A model generated the notes under the pieces. It was not told the DNA's origin and did not search any database. It saw only the letters and a list, made by a program, of their open reading frames with translations. Both the position numbers and the translations under genes were made by a program. 64,000 bases of DNA from Streptomyces sp. NBC_00271. GTDB lineage: Bacteria > Actinomycetota > Actinomycetes > Streptomycetales > Streptomycetaceae. This document shows, one piece after another, positions 30,877 to 39,012 of this stretch (position 1 is its first letter; each line of letters begins with the position of its first letter). The DNA is taken from assembly GCF_036178845.1 (NCBI RefSeq), contig NZ_CP108070.1, positions 868,001 through 932,000 of the forward strand, read 5' to 3'.

Positions 30877-31701
30877 TCAGTCCTTGACGGCTCCGGCGGT
30901 CACGCCTGCGGCGACGTAGCGCTGGGCGAGGACGAGGATCACCGCGGCGGGCAGCGAGGCGACGACGGCGGTGGCCATGATGGCGTTCCACTGTTGGTTG
31001 TTGTTGCCGATGTAGTGGTAGATGCCGAGGGTGATCGGCTCGTGCGCGCCGCCGTTGGCGAGGGTGCTGGCGAAGACGAAGTCGGACCAGGACCACAGGA
31101 ACGCGAACAGCGACACCGTGACGATGGAGTTGCGGCTCATCGGCAGCACGATCGACCAGAAGGTACGCACGGGCCCGGCGCCGTCCGTCTTCGCGGCCTG
31201 GAGCAGTTCGCCGGGGATTCCGGACATGAACGCGGTGAAGATCAGCACGGCGAACGGCACGGCCAGCGTGGAATCCGCGACGATCAGGCCGGGCACCGAC
31301 TGGAGCAGGCCGAGGCTGAGGTAGATGGCGTAGAAGCCCATCGCCATGATGATGCCGGGGATCATCTGGGCGACCAGGAAGAGGAAGCTGAGCACTCCGC
31401 CGCCGCGTGGGCGGAGTTTGGCCAGGGCGTAGCCCGCTGGTGCGGCCAGGGCAACCGTCAGTACGACCGTGCCCAGACCGATGACGAGACTGGTGCCGAG
31501 GTAGGGCAATTGCTGGTCCAGCACTGCACGGTAGCCCTCCAGGGTGCCGTGCAGGGGAATCAGGTCCGGCGGGCTCTTGCGCATGTCCTGGTCGCGGGTG
31601 AAGGACACGTTGATCATCCAGTAGACCGGGAAGAGCATGGCTGCCGTCAGCAGCAGACCGATGGCCGTCTTCCACCATGTGCGGCTGATGCGTCGGTTCA
31701 T
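30877..31701 (-). CDS. Carbohydrate ABC transporter permease (MalG type)
   Basis: A 274-aa inner-membrane permease with six predicted helices, starting at LLLTAAMLFPVYWMINVSF. The EAA loop that docks the ATPase reads AAKTDGAGPVRTFWSIVLP. Its ATG overlaps the TGA of the upstream permease (ATGA at 31698-31701), so the pair is translationally coupled. No ATPase gene is nearby; streptomycetes usually use a shared MsiK-type ATPase for such importers. Confidence 0.93.
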   Translation of the reverse strand: MNRRISRTWWKTAIGLLLTAAMLFPVYWMINVSFTRDQDMRKSPPDLIPLHGTLEGYRAVLDQQLPYLGTSLVIGLGTVVLTVALAAPAGYALAKLRPRGGGVLSFLFLVAQMIPGIIMAMGFYAIYLSLGLLQSVPGLIVADSTLAVPFAVLIFTAFMSGIPGELLQAAKTDGAGPVRTFWSIVLPMSRNSIVTVSLFAFLWSWSDFVFASTLANGGAHEPITLGIYHYIGNNNQQWNAIMATAVVASLPAAVILVLAQRYVAAGVTAGAVKD

Positions 31702-32690
31702 GACAGCGCCTGCTTTCGCTGGACTCTCAGGTACACCAGACCGAAGACGAGTGCCGCGACGACGAGCAGGTTGCCGACGGCGGCGCCGGGGCCGAAGGCC
31801 GGCAGGAGGTTGCCGAAGCCGAGCTGGTAGGACCAGGTGGCGAAGGTGGTGGAGGAGTCGGCCGGGCCGCCCTTGGTCATGATCCAGATGATGTCGAAGA
31901 CCTTGAGTGTGTAGACCAGCCCCAGGAGCAGGGTGATCGCGGACACCGGGCGCAGCAGCGGGAAGGTGATGCTCCAGAAGCGGCGCCAGGCGCCCGCCCC
32001 GTCAAGGGCGGCGGCCTCGTACAGGCCGGTGGGGATGGACTGCAGGCCGCTGTAGAGCACGACCAGGTTGAACGGGACGCCGATCCAGATGTTCGCGATG
32101 ATCAACGAGGTCAGCGACCAGGTCGGCGAGGTCAGCCAGTTCACGGAGTCGATGCCGACGGCGTGCAGGGCGGCGTTGACGACGCCGGAGTCGGTGTTGA
32201 GCATCCACGACCAGGTGGAGGCGGAGACGATCAGCGGCAGCAGCCACGGTACGAGGAACAGGGCTCGCAGGGTCGCCGAGAGCCGGAAGTGCTGGTGGAA
32301 GAAGACCGCGAGGGCCAGCCCGATGGCGTACTGGAAAACCAGACATACGGCGGTGAACACCGCGGTGTGCAGCAGGGCCGGGGGGAAGGTCGGGTCGTCG
32401 AAGACCTTCCGGTAGTTGTCCAGGCCGGTGAACGGGGCGTTGCCCTGGACGAAGGAGCGGACGGTGTAGTTGCGCAGGCTCAGGTCGAGGTTGCGGTAGA
32501 GCGGATAGGCGTAGAAGAGGGCGAGGTAGAGGGTCACCGGGGCGAGGAATCCCCAGGCGGCCCACTGCGTGGAGGTGGGCCGACGGCGTTTCCTGCGGCG
32601 GGCCGGGGGCGGGGCGGCGGTGGCCGCCCCGTTCCGGACGTCCGCGGGCCCGTGGTCCGGCGGATGGGTCGTCTGCTTCATCGGGCTCAC
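31698..32690 (-). CDS. Carbohydrate ABC transporter permease (MalF type)
   Basis: A 330-aa permease with a basic cytosolic N-terminus (ARRRKRRRP), six predicted helices and the EAA loop EAAALDGAGAWRRFWSITFP. It partners the MalG-type protein that follows. The start is uncertain: GTG at 32690, directly after the stop of the binding-protein gene, or ATG at 32681; neither has a strong Shine-Dalgarno, fitting coupled translation. Cargo unknown, probably an oligosaccharide released by the adjacent GH39-like enzyme. Confidence 0.9.
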   Translation of the reverse strand: MSPMKQTTHPPDHGPADVRNGAATAAPPPARRRKRRRPTSTQWAAWGFLAPVTLYLALFYAYPLYRNLDLSLRNYTVRSFVQGNAPFTGLDNYRKVFDDPTFPPALLHTAVFTAVCLVFQYAIGLALAVFFHQHFRLSATLRALFLVPWLLPLIVSASTWSWMLNTDSGVVNAALHAVGIDSVNWLTSPTWSLTSLIIANIWIGVPFNLVVLYSGLQSIPTGLYEAAALDGAGAWRRFWSITFPLLRPVSAITLLLGLVYTLKVFDIIWIMTKGGPADSSTTFATWSYQLGFGNLLPAFGPGAAVGNLLVVAALVFGLVYLRVQRKQALS

Positions 32691-32691
32691 G

Positions 32692-33939
32692 TCACTTGGC
32701 CGCGGTCTGAGCCGAGGAAAGCGCGTCCTTGGGCGACTTGGAACCGCTCAGGGCGGACTGGACGGCCTTCCACATCTGCTCGGAGATCTTGGGGTACTTG
32801 GTGCCCAGGTCGTCACTGGTGCGGCCCTTGGCCGCCTTGACCGCCGCTACCCACGGCTTCAGCTCGGCGTTCGCGGCCACCTGCTTGTCCTGGACCTCAC
32901 TGGTGGGGGCCACGTAGGACAGGGTGGTGTCGGTGTCGTTGAGGTTGTCGGTGCTGGTCAGACAGGTCGCCAGCTTCTGGGAGGTGGCGTAGCGGCCGGT
33001 GTCCTGCTGGACCGGGATGGTCATGAACTCGCCGCCGGTCGGGGCCGAGGCGTTGCCTCCGTCGGCGCCGGGAATGGGCAGCACCCCGTAGTCGAGGCCG
33101 GCCTTCTTGGCGTTGCCCAGCTGCCAGGTGCCGTTCTCGCTGAACGCGTAGTCGCCGGTGGCGAACTCCTGCCAGCTGGTGGTCTGGGTGTTGTTGAGCA
33201 CCGAGTTGGGGGCGTAGCCGCTCTTCAGCCAGTCCTTCCACAGGGTCAGCGCGGACACGGCCTGGGCGGAGTCCAGTTCGGTCAGCTTGGCGCCCGATCC
33301 CCAGAACCAGGGCAGGAACTGGAAGCTGCCCTCCTCCGTGCCGATCGCCGAGAAGGTGATGCCGTTCTTGCCCGCCTTCTTGACCTTCTCCAGTGCCGCC
33401 GTCAGCGACTTCCAGTCCTTGACCGAGGTGATGTCGACCCCGGCCTGCTTCAGGACCTTCTTGTTGTAGTAGAGGGCGAGGGTGTTGGCGCCGATGGGCG
33501 TGCCGTAGGTCTTGCCGCCCGACTGGCCGGCCGCGAGCAGGTTGGGGTCGGCCTTCGAGGTGTCCAGTTTGTTGTCGTCGGTCGTGGTGAGCACGCCCGC
33601 CTCGGCCAGGGTCGACACCACCGGGTTGTCGACGATGAGGACGTCCGGCGAGTTGCCCTGCTGCGCCGCCAGCAGCGTCTTGTTGCCCAGGTCGCTGGTG
33701 TCGAAGGCGGTCCGCTTGACCTTCACGCCGGCCTTGGTGCCGCACTGGTCCAGCAGCTTCGCCCAGTCCGAGGTCTTGTCGAACTGCGGGTAGGGGTCCC
33801 AGATCGTGTACGTGCCGCCGCCGGCGCCCTTGGTGTCTGTACTGCCCGAACCGGAGGAGCAGGCGGTGGCGGTGACGGCCACGGCGAGCGCGGTCACGGC
33901 CGCGGCGGTCAGACGGCGCTGTCTGGAGGAGGTGTTCAT
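32692..33939 (-). CDS. Extracellular sugar-binding lipoprotein of ABC importer
   Basis: A 415-aa lipoprotein: signal with lipobox TATAC (Cys near residue 26), then a type-1 solute-binding fold. Features include TYTIWDPYPQF, SPDVLIVDNP, YGTPIGANTLALYYNKKVL and SWQEFATGDYAFSENGTWQL, the usual order for cluster-D sugar-binding proteins. AAAGGAAC precedes the ATG at 33939. First gene of an importer operon that continues with two permeases, the GH63-like enzyme and a secreted GH39-like enzyme. The 185 bases to the LacI gene on its right contain the perfect 12-base palindrome GTGGACGTCCAC (34045-34056) and several copies of ACGTGAGG/GTGTGAGG. Confidence 0.92.
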   Translation of the reverse strand: MNTSSRQRRLTAAAVTALAVAVTATACSSGSGSTDTKGAGGGTYTIWDPYPQFDKTSDWAKLLDQCGTKAGVKVKRTAFDTSDLGNKTLLAAQQGNSPDVLIVDNPVVSTLAEAGVLTTTDDNKLDTSKADPNLLAAGQSGGKTYGTPIGANTLALYYNKKVLKQAGVDITSVKDWKSLTAALEKVKKAGKNGITFSAIGTEEGSFQFLPWFWGSGAKLTELDSAQAVSALTLWKDWLKSGYAPNSVLNNTQTTSWQEFATGDYAFSENGTWQLGNAKKAGLDYGVLPIPGADGGNASAPTGGEFMTIPVQQDTGRYATSQKLATCLTSTDNLNDTDTTLSYVAPTSEVQDKQVAANAELKPWVAAVKAAKGRTSDDLGTKYPKISEQMWKAVQSALSGSKSPKDALSSAQTAAK

Positions 33940-34044
33940 GGCGAGGGTTCCTTTGTTTTGGGCATGCGGGTGCCGAGGCACGGGGTGATGAGGAGAGACG
34001 GCACGGCGAACGGCACGGTCGGGCGTTCCCGTACCCGGTGAAGT

Positions 34045-34056
34045 GTGGACGTCCAC
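34045..34056. promoter_or_regulatory. Palindrome GTGGACGTCCAC upstream of importer operon
   Basis: A perfect 12-base inverted repeat 106 bases upstream of the binding-protein start, followed by purine-rich near-repeats of GTGAGG up to about 34115. A regulatory role is inferred from position only. Confidence 0.3.
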
Positions 34057-34123
34057 GTGAGGTGTGAGGGCTTGCGTGACGTGAGGAGGTCTACGTGGTG
34101 TGAGGAGGTTCGGGCGGGTGCGG

Positions 34124-35146
34124 TCAGGGCGACGTACCGGTTCCGGCGGGCCCGGTGCTGGCCCGCAGCGAGATCGGCGGCGCGAGCAGATGATGCCGGG
34201 GCGGGGCGTCGGGATGGTCGAGCCGCTCCACCAGCAGGTCGACGGCGCGCCGGCCCATCTCCTCCGCCGGTACGTCGGCCGCGGTGAGCTGCGGAGTCAC
34301 CGTCTCGGCCCAGCGGCCGGCGACGACCCCGGTGACGGAGAAGTCGCGCGGCACATGGCGGCCGGCCTGGGCGAGGCCGCGGTACAGGCCGCCCAGAGCG
34401 GCCTCGTTCAGGGTGACGAGGGCGGTGGTGTCCGGGTCGTCGTGCAGGATCTGTTGCAGACAGGCCGCGCCCGAGGCCGCGTCGTCCCCGCAGCAGTACG
34501 TCCGCACCGTCAGCCCCCGCTCGGCGGCGGCTTTCGTGAAGCCGTCCAGACCCCGGTGCGCGGACTCGTACCCGGCCTGCCGCAGCTGCTCGGGCCGGTT
34601 GACGAAGGCGACCCGGCGGTGGCCGAGGTCCGCCAGGTGGTGGACGCACGCCGCCGCCAGCGCGGTGTGGTCCAGGCCCACCCACCAGTCGCCCTCCGGA
34701 TGAGCGGTACGTCCGATGGCGACCGAGGGAAAGCCCAGGGCGGCCAGGTGATCGACCCGGTCGTCCTCCAGCCTGATCTCCATGAGGATCGCCCCGTCGA
34801 CCCGCCGCTCCCCCAGCATCCGCTGGAACGAACGGTCGCTGTCCACACCGCTCGGAGACAGCAGCACGTCGTAGTCGTAGGCCGCCGCGGCCTCCACCAC
34901 GCTGCCGATGAAGTCCAGCTGCATCCCGGTGTAGTGGTTGCCGGCCGGCGGGAAGACCAGGCCGATGGTGCTGGTTCGGCCGTTGGCCAGGGCGCGGGCG
35001 CTGGCATTGGGCCGGTAGCCCAGCTCGTCGATGACCTCCTGGATCTTCCGGCGGGTGTCGTCCGACACCGGGCGCTTGCCGCTCAGCGCGTAGGACACGG
35101 TGCTGCGCGAGACACCGGCCCGGCGGGCGATCTCACCGATGTTCAC
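34124..35146 (-). CDS. LacI-family transcriptional repressor
   Basis: A 340-aa regulator starting at a GTG (VNIGEIARRAGVSRSTVSYA) with AGGAGTTGCT upstream; an in-frame longer start at 35194 is not supported. HTH 1-26, hinge NASARALANGR, then an effector-binding domain. Its recognition helix is identical to that of the LacI protein at 25976. Three CGAA-N4-TTCG sites lie upstream (35160, 35243, 35384), indicating autoregulation. It lies directly before the importer operon and probably controls it. The effector is likely the imported sugar. Confidence 0.9.
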   Translation of the reverse strand: MNIGEIARRAGVSRSTVSYALSGKRPVSDDTRRKIQEVIDELGYRPNASARALANGRTSTIGLVFPPAGNHYTGMQLDFIGSVVEAAAAYDYDVLLSPSGVDSDRSFQRMLGERRVDGAILMEIRLEDDRVDHLAALGFPSVAIGRTAHPEGDWWVGLDHTALAAACVHHLADLGHRRVAFVNRPEQLRQAGYESAHRGLDGFTKAAAERGLTVRTYCCGDDAASGAACLQQILHDDPDTTALVTLNEAALGGLYRGLAQAGRHVPRDFSVTGVVAGRWAETVTPQLTAADVPAEEMGRRAVDLLVERLDHPDAPPRHHLLAPPISLRASTGPAGTGTSP

Positions 35147-35159
35147 AGCAACTCCTAGC

Positions 35160-35173
35160 TCGAACCGATTCGA
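35160..35173. promoter_or_regulatory. LacI operator TCGAACCGATTCGA
   Basis: A near-perfect palindrome 14 bases upstream of the LacI GTG start, overlapping the likely promoter or leader; a probable autoregulatory site. Confidence 0.55.
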
Positions 35174-35242
35174 CTCTCCGCGAGAGGAGAGCACTCACCG
35201 TTCATACGGGGGGCGAGACGGACGAGGAACGAGGGCCGGTTG

Positions 35243-35256
35243 TCGAACCGGTTCGC
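35243..35256. promoter_or_regulatory. LacI operator TCGAACCGGTTCGC
   Basis: The second copy, 70 bases further upstream of the LacI gene. It differs from the perfect palindrome by its last base. Confidence 0.55.
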
Positions 35257-35383
35257 GTGAAGTGAAAGTAGGGACTGCCACCAGGCCTGTCAACGGCTTT
35301 GACCGTCTTTTCCCGTCCGGAAAAAGACCCGGGAGAACCTTGCGCAGGAGGCATTGCCGGTTCGCCTGCCCGGTGCTACCTTA

Positions 35384-35397
35384 TCGAACCGGTTCGA
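35384..35397. promoter_or_regulatory. LacI operator TCGAACCGGTTCGA (perfect palindrome)
   Basis: A perfect 14-base palindrome and the strongest of the three sites. With the site at 35243 it could support DNA looping over about 140 bases. Confidence 0.6.
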
Positions 35398-35744
35398 TGA
35401 AGTGGTCCTTCCGGCAACCGTGAGACGACGCCGTGCTTGATTCGGCCCGTCCGATGGGCAGCGCACACCCGAGGCTGGGGAGGTGTCAGAAGCTGGGCGT
35501 TTCCACTGGAGCACGGCAGGGCGCGACAGACAGCTCGGCGACGCTTCAAGCCGATCGGGATGTGCGGGTCACGCTCCCCAGCCGCCCTCCGTCGTGTGGG
35601 CCTCCATCCGCAGCCTGGAGGTCTACGACCGGCCCTTCACCGCGGACCTGAGCGCCTTCAGGCTCGTCAAACAAGGCAGCGGCGAGATGACGGAGTGGAC
35701 CCGATCACGGTTGTCTCGGGTCCCCCGGTGGGCATGGACGGCCG
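35398..35744. other. No supported gene; possible coding remnant
   Basis: Between the outer LacI operator and the stop of the CebR-like gene. On the plus strand a frame near 35590-35680 reads SVVWASIRSLEVYDRPFTAD, with a protein-like composition but no start, no Shine-Dalgarno and no recognised family. Probably the tail of a deleted gene. Confidence 0.3.
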
Positions 35745-36767
35745 TCAGGACGATTCGCGGACGACCAGTTCCGTGCGGAGGATGACGTGGCGCCAGGCCA
35801 CGGACTGCTCCTCCATCTCCTCCAGCAGGAGTCTGATCATGGCGCGCCCCATCTCCTCCAGCGGCTGGCGCACCGTGGTCAGGCGCGGCTCGGTGCGCTG
35901 AGCCAGCGGAAAGTCGTCGAAGCCGATCACCGCGACGTCCTCGGGCACCCGCCGTCCCGCCGCGCGCAGGGTGTGCAGAGCCCCCGCCGCCGTGGTGTCC
36001 GACGCGGCGAGGACGCCGTCGATCTCCGGGTGCCGTTCGAGGAGTTCCGCCATGGCACGGCGTCCGCTCTCCTCCGTTAAGTCCCCCTCGGCGACCCACG
36101 TCCTTCCGCTCTTCAGACCGGCCAGAGCCAGGGCATCCTGATAGCCGCGCAGCCGGCACTGGGCGACGTACATGTCGAGCGGCCCGGTGATGGTGGCGAT
36201 CGCTCTGCGGCCCTGTTTCAGCAGGTGGGACACGGCGCTGCGGGCTCCGCCAAGGTTGTCCGCGTCCACGTAACTGACGTACTCGTCACTCGAGCGGCGC
36301 CCCATCAGCACGGTCGGCAACCGCGCCTCGGCGAGCATGTCCGGCAACGGATCGTCCGCGTGCACGGACATCAGCAGGGCTCCGTCGACCCGGCCGCCGC
36401 GTGCGTACTCCAGGAAGCGCTGCCGTTCGGTCTCCGAGCGGACCAGGGTCAGCAGCAGTTGCATCCCGGTGTCCGCCAGCGCGTCTCCGAGCCAGCCGAC
36501 GATCTCCGAAAAGAACGGCTCTGCGAACAGCCTCCAGTCCGGCTCCGTCAGGACCAGGGCCACCGCGTCGGCCCTGCTGCCGGCCAGGGACCGGGCGGCA
36601 AGATTGGGTACGTACCCCAGTTCCTCGATGGCTCGCCGCACGGCCTGGCGCGTCGACTCCTTCACGCCGGTTTCGTTGTTGATGACTCGGGAGACCGTGC
36701 CCCGGCCCACCCCGGCGTGGGCGGCCACCTCCTCCAGCGTCGGCACACCGGGGCGTCGCCTGCCCAT
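35745..36767 (-). CDS. cebR-like: CebR-like LacI-family repressor
   Basis: A 340-aa regulator. The ATG at 36767 was chosen for GGAGGTGGTC upstream. HTH TLEEVAAHAGVGRGTVSRVI and hinge NLAARSLAGSRAD are of the CebR type, the cellobiose/cellotriose-sensing repressor of streptomycete cellulase genes that binds TGGGAGCGCTCCCA. Five such boxes lie in the window, close to GH12, GH5 and GH6 genes (38288-38679 and 52276-52304). No cebEFG importer is adjacent, so this may be a local paralogue rather than the global CebR. Confidence 0.82.
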   Translation of the reverse strand: MGRRRPGVPTLEEVAAHAGVGRGTVSRVINNETGVKESTRQAVRRAIEELGYVPNLAARSLAGSRADAVALVLTEPDWRLFAEPFFSEIVGWLGDALADTGMQLLLTLVRSETERQRFLEYARGGRVDGALLMSVHADDPLPDMLAEARLPTVLMGRRSSDEYVSYVDADNLGGARSAVSHLLKQGRRAIATITGPLDMYVAQCRLRGYQDALALAGLKSGRTWVAEGDLTEESGRRAMAELLERHPEIDGVLAASDTTAAGALHTLRAAGRRVPEDVAVIGFDDFPLAQRTEPRLTTVRQPLEEMGRAMIRLLLEEMEEQSVAWRHVILRTELVVRESS

Positions 36768-36980
36768 GACCACCTCCCCCACCCACGAGATCACCGATCT
36801 TATGGGCCCAGGGAACCGGACACACGACTTCGGCGCGCGATCAACTCTGCCCGGTGCAAAGGAAGTTCAGATCGGGCGCCTCGGCGTGCTGATGATCGGT
36901 GCGGAAAATCCGGGGCTCGACATCGCCTGTGACGCAAGCTCGTTCGGGCGGCCCATGGAGAGCAGGCTGTGGAGCAGAGC

Positions 36981-37023
36981 CGGGCCCACCCGTCTGAGCA
37001 TGGGAATCAGGCGAGTGGGCCCG
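36981..37023. terminator. Strong hairpin terminator downstream of GH12
   Basis: A 17-base stem (CGGGCCCAC-C-CG-T-CTGA against TCAG-G-CG-A-GTGGGCCCG), with one mismatch and one G-T pair and a 9-base loop, about 90 bases after the GH12 stop. It lacks a clear T-run, which is common in actinobacteria. The rest of 36768-37111 shows no gene. Confidence 0.6.
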
Positions 37024-37111
37024 GGGCCGACGGATGCGTCCCTGTCCGGCGCACGGTCGGCGGTCGAGCGGCCGGGATGCGGCTCGGGTCAGACAGGCCG
37101 TGCCGAATCCC

Positions 37112-38236
37112 TCACGCGATGGTGCAGGACGTGCCGTTCAGGCTGAAGCCGGACGGCTTGGTGAAGGTGCCGTCGTAGGTGCCTTGGAATCCGAAGGAAA
37201 CCTGGCCGCCGGGTGCGATGGACGCGTTGTACGCCATGGCGCCGGCCGTCACCGCTCCCGACGAGGGAGAGATGCCGGCGTTCCACGCACTCGCGATCCG
37301 CTGCCCGGCGGGCAGCGTGAACGCGAGCTTCCAGCCGTCGACGGGGGACGAACCCGTGTTGGTCACGGTGACGTTCGCGGTGAAGCCCCCCTGCCACACA
37401 TTCGTGCCGTAGGCCACCTTGCACGCCGATGAGCCACCTGGATCGCCGGGGGTGCCGCCGCCGACGTTGACGGTCGAGGAGAACGAGGTGACCGCCAGTC
37501 CCGCGCCGTTCTGCCAGGGCTCGAAGCCCGCCTGAATACTCGTCAGGTACCAGCTGTCCTGCGCCAGTCCCCGGGAGATTGCCTGCCGGGCGAAGTCCAT
37601 CACGTCGAGGTTCCAGCTGTCGATCGCCGACGGCGCGACGAAGGACAGCACGTCGTTGGTGCCGTTGTTGCCGGACCACACCTGCCACTGGCGGCCGGCC
37701 ACGGTGGCAGTGCCGACCTGCGAGCCCACCGGCTGCACGGACCCCACCCGGTTGAACCAGATCATGATCTCGGTGCGGTTCACGCCGTCGGTGCGGGGCG
37801 TCGGGTCCAGCCAGATGTCGTACGCGGCGTCGTAGATCGCACCGCTCACATAGCTGTAGGAGATGCTCGTGGGCGCGCTCGTGATGGAGCCGAGCCGGGC
37901 CGGGAGGTTGGTGCCGGGTGAGCAGTTGGTGTAGTGGCAGCCGTTGAACACGGACGGGTAGGACTTCGGGGCACCGTTCGTCGGGACCGAGCCGTCGGCC
38001 TGGGCGATCCTGAAACCGGAGCTCGTGGCCGTGACGCACTGAGTGGCGCTGGTGTTCCAGCGGTTGTTCTGGACGACGTAACGGCCCTGGATCGTGGTCG
38101 AGCCGAACTCCTCGCAGATCGTCGTGTCGGCATGCGACGGCGGCGCGGCGGTGAGAAGCGCCGCCAGCGTGACGAGTGAGGCGAGCAGTGTGCCCAACAG
38201 GGCTTGCGCCCTGCGCCTGTGCTTTGACTTCTGCAT
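37112..38236 (-). CDS. GH12 endo-beta-1,4-glucanase with CBM2
   Basis: A secreted 374-aa cellulase, like CelB-type enzymes of Streptomyces. Signal to about residue 35 (MQKSKHRRRAQALL...). GH12 jelly-roll about 36-255 with RTEIMIWFN (nucleophile Glu) and GFEPWQNG (acid/base Glu). A Gly/Pro linker is followed by a CBM2 (about 270-374) with ACKVAYGTNVWQGGF, WKLAFTLP and SFGFQGTY. GGAGGATCCGC precedes the ATG. A perfect CebR box lies 52 bases upstream (38288). Divergent from the GH5 remnant / GH6 genes, so the intergenic boxes may serve both sides. Confidence 0.93.
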   Translation of the reverse strand: MQKSKHRRRAQALLGTLLASLVTLAALLTAAPPSHADTTICEEFGSTTIQGRYVVQNNRWNTSATQCVTATSSGFRIAQADGSVPTNGAPKSYPSVFNGCHYTNCSPGTNLPARLGSITSAPTSISYSYVSGAIYDAAYDIWLDPTPRTDGVNRTEIMIWFNRVGSVQPVGSQVGTATVAGRQWQVWSGNNGTNDVLSFVAPSAIDSWNLDVMDFARQAISRGLAQDSWYLTSIQAGFEPWQNGAGLAVTSFSSTVNVGGGTPGDPGGSSACKVAYGTNVWQGGFTANVTVTNTGSSPVDGWKLAFTLPAGQRIASAWNAGISPSSGAVTAGAMAYNASIAPGGQVSFGFQGTYDGTFTKPSGFSLNGTSCTIA

Positions 38237-38287
38237 GCGGATCCTCCGCGAGGGATGTGAGGGGAGCGGTGAGCGCGTCCCACTCAT

Positions 38288-38301
38288 TGGGAGCGCTCCC
38301 A
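38288..38301. promoter_or_regulatory. CebR box TGGGAGCGCTCCCA
   Basis: A perfect 14-base palindrome matching the established CebR operator, positioned to repress the GH12 gene. Confidence 0.8.
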
Positions 38302-38523
38302 ATTTTCATGTTGCGCAGGAGCCGAACTACGATCATGCCCCTGACAATGACCTGGACCTCGCCCAGAGCCGGGGATGCGTGAACGAGGGCGCGGCGGCGC
38401 CCGCGAGACAGCTCTCGATCTTCGACGCTGCACTGAACTGCCGCTGACTGAGCGGGAGTCAATCCGTGCTGGTCCCTCTTTGCGGCTCGGAGAACGCGGG
38501 GGGAGCAACAAGCCTTGAACCAG

Positions 38524-38537
38524 TGGGAGCGCTCCCA
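38524..38537. promoter_or_regulatory. CebR box TGGGAGCGCTCCCA
   Basis: A second perfect copy in the divergent GH12 / GH5-remnant intergenic region. Confidence 0.8.
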
Positions 38538-38665
38538 TAGTGAGGACGAGTACGGGCGCCGTCAAGACGTTGAGAAGTTGAATTGTTTGAACTAAACCAG
38601 TTGAAGAAAGTTGAGCAACGCCCCTGGGAAACCAAGCCGGTTGGCGCTAGCCTCCCTCGCACCAG

Positions 38666-38679
38666 TGGGAGCGATTCCA
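38666..38679. promoter_or_regulatory. Imperfect CebR box TGGGAGCGATTCCA
   Basis: Two differences from consensus; it lies about 80 bases before the first recognisable GH5 residues, on the promoter side of the old GH5 gene. Confidence 0.6.
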
Positions 38680-38748
38680 TCAGTCGACGCGTCCGTCACG
38701 GCGCGCCAAACTGCGAGGAGCCGCTCATGCGACACCCCCCGTGTTCAG

Positions 38749-38982
38749 CACTTTTGGCCGTCACCGGCCTACAGGATCTTGTGAACGCCGTTCGGGGCAT
38801 CGGCGCGAAGAACGCCCTCATGGCCGACGGGAGTTGAGGCTCAAGCCTCGCCCTGCCACCGCACAAGTTCCGTTGAAGGCCGGGAGCCGCCCATCCGGCT
38901 GTCCCTGCTCTCCGATCACGACGGCACGCCCACCGCGTACGGCATCGCCCTGCGCGATCACTTGCGCGCCCTCAACCCGTGA
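38749..38982 (+). pseudogene. GH5 cellulase remnant
   Basis: Two pieces in different frames: LQDLVNAVRGIGAKNALMA near 38769-38834, matching the helix of GH5 cellulases in which the family has QDLVxAVRxTGAKNxLM, and SLLSDHDGTPTAYGIALRDH with a stop at 38980-38982, matching the family C-terminus. The signal peptide, catalytic Glu residues and most of the barrel are gone. It sits after CebR boxes and 31 bases before the GH6 gene, so the deletion may have placed GH6 under the old GH5 promoter. Confidence 0.65.
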
Positions 38983-39012
38983 TCACCCCCAAAGGAGAAG
39001 GAACCCGCACAC

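Noticed and set aside
36840..37100. Plus-strand frame reading QIGRLGVLMIGAENPGLDI
   Set aside because: It overlaps the terminator hairpin, has no ribosome site or recognised domain, and stops soon; treated as chance or an unidentified remnant.
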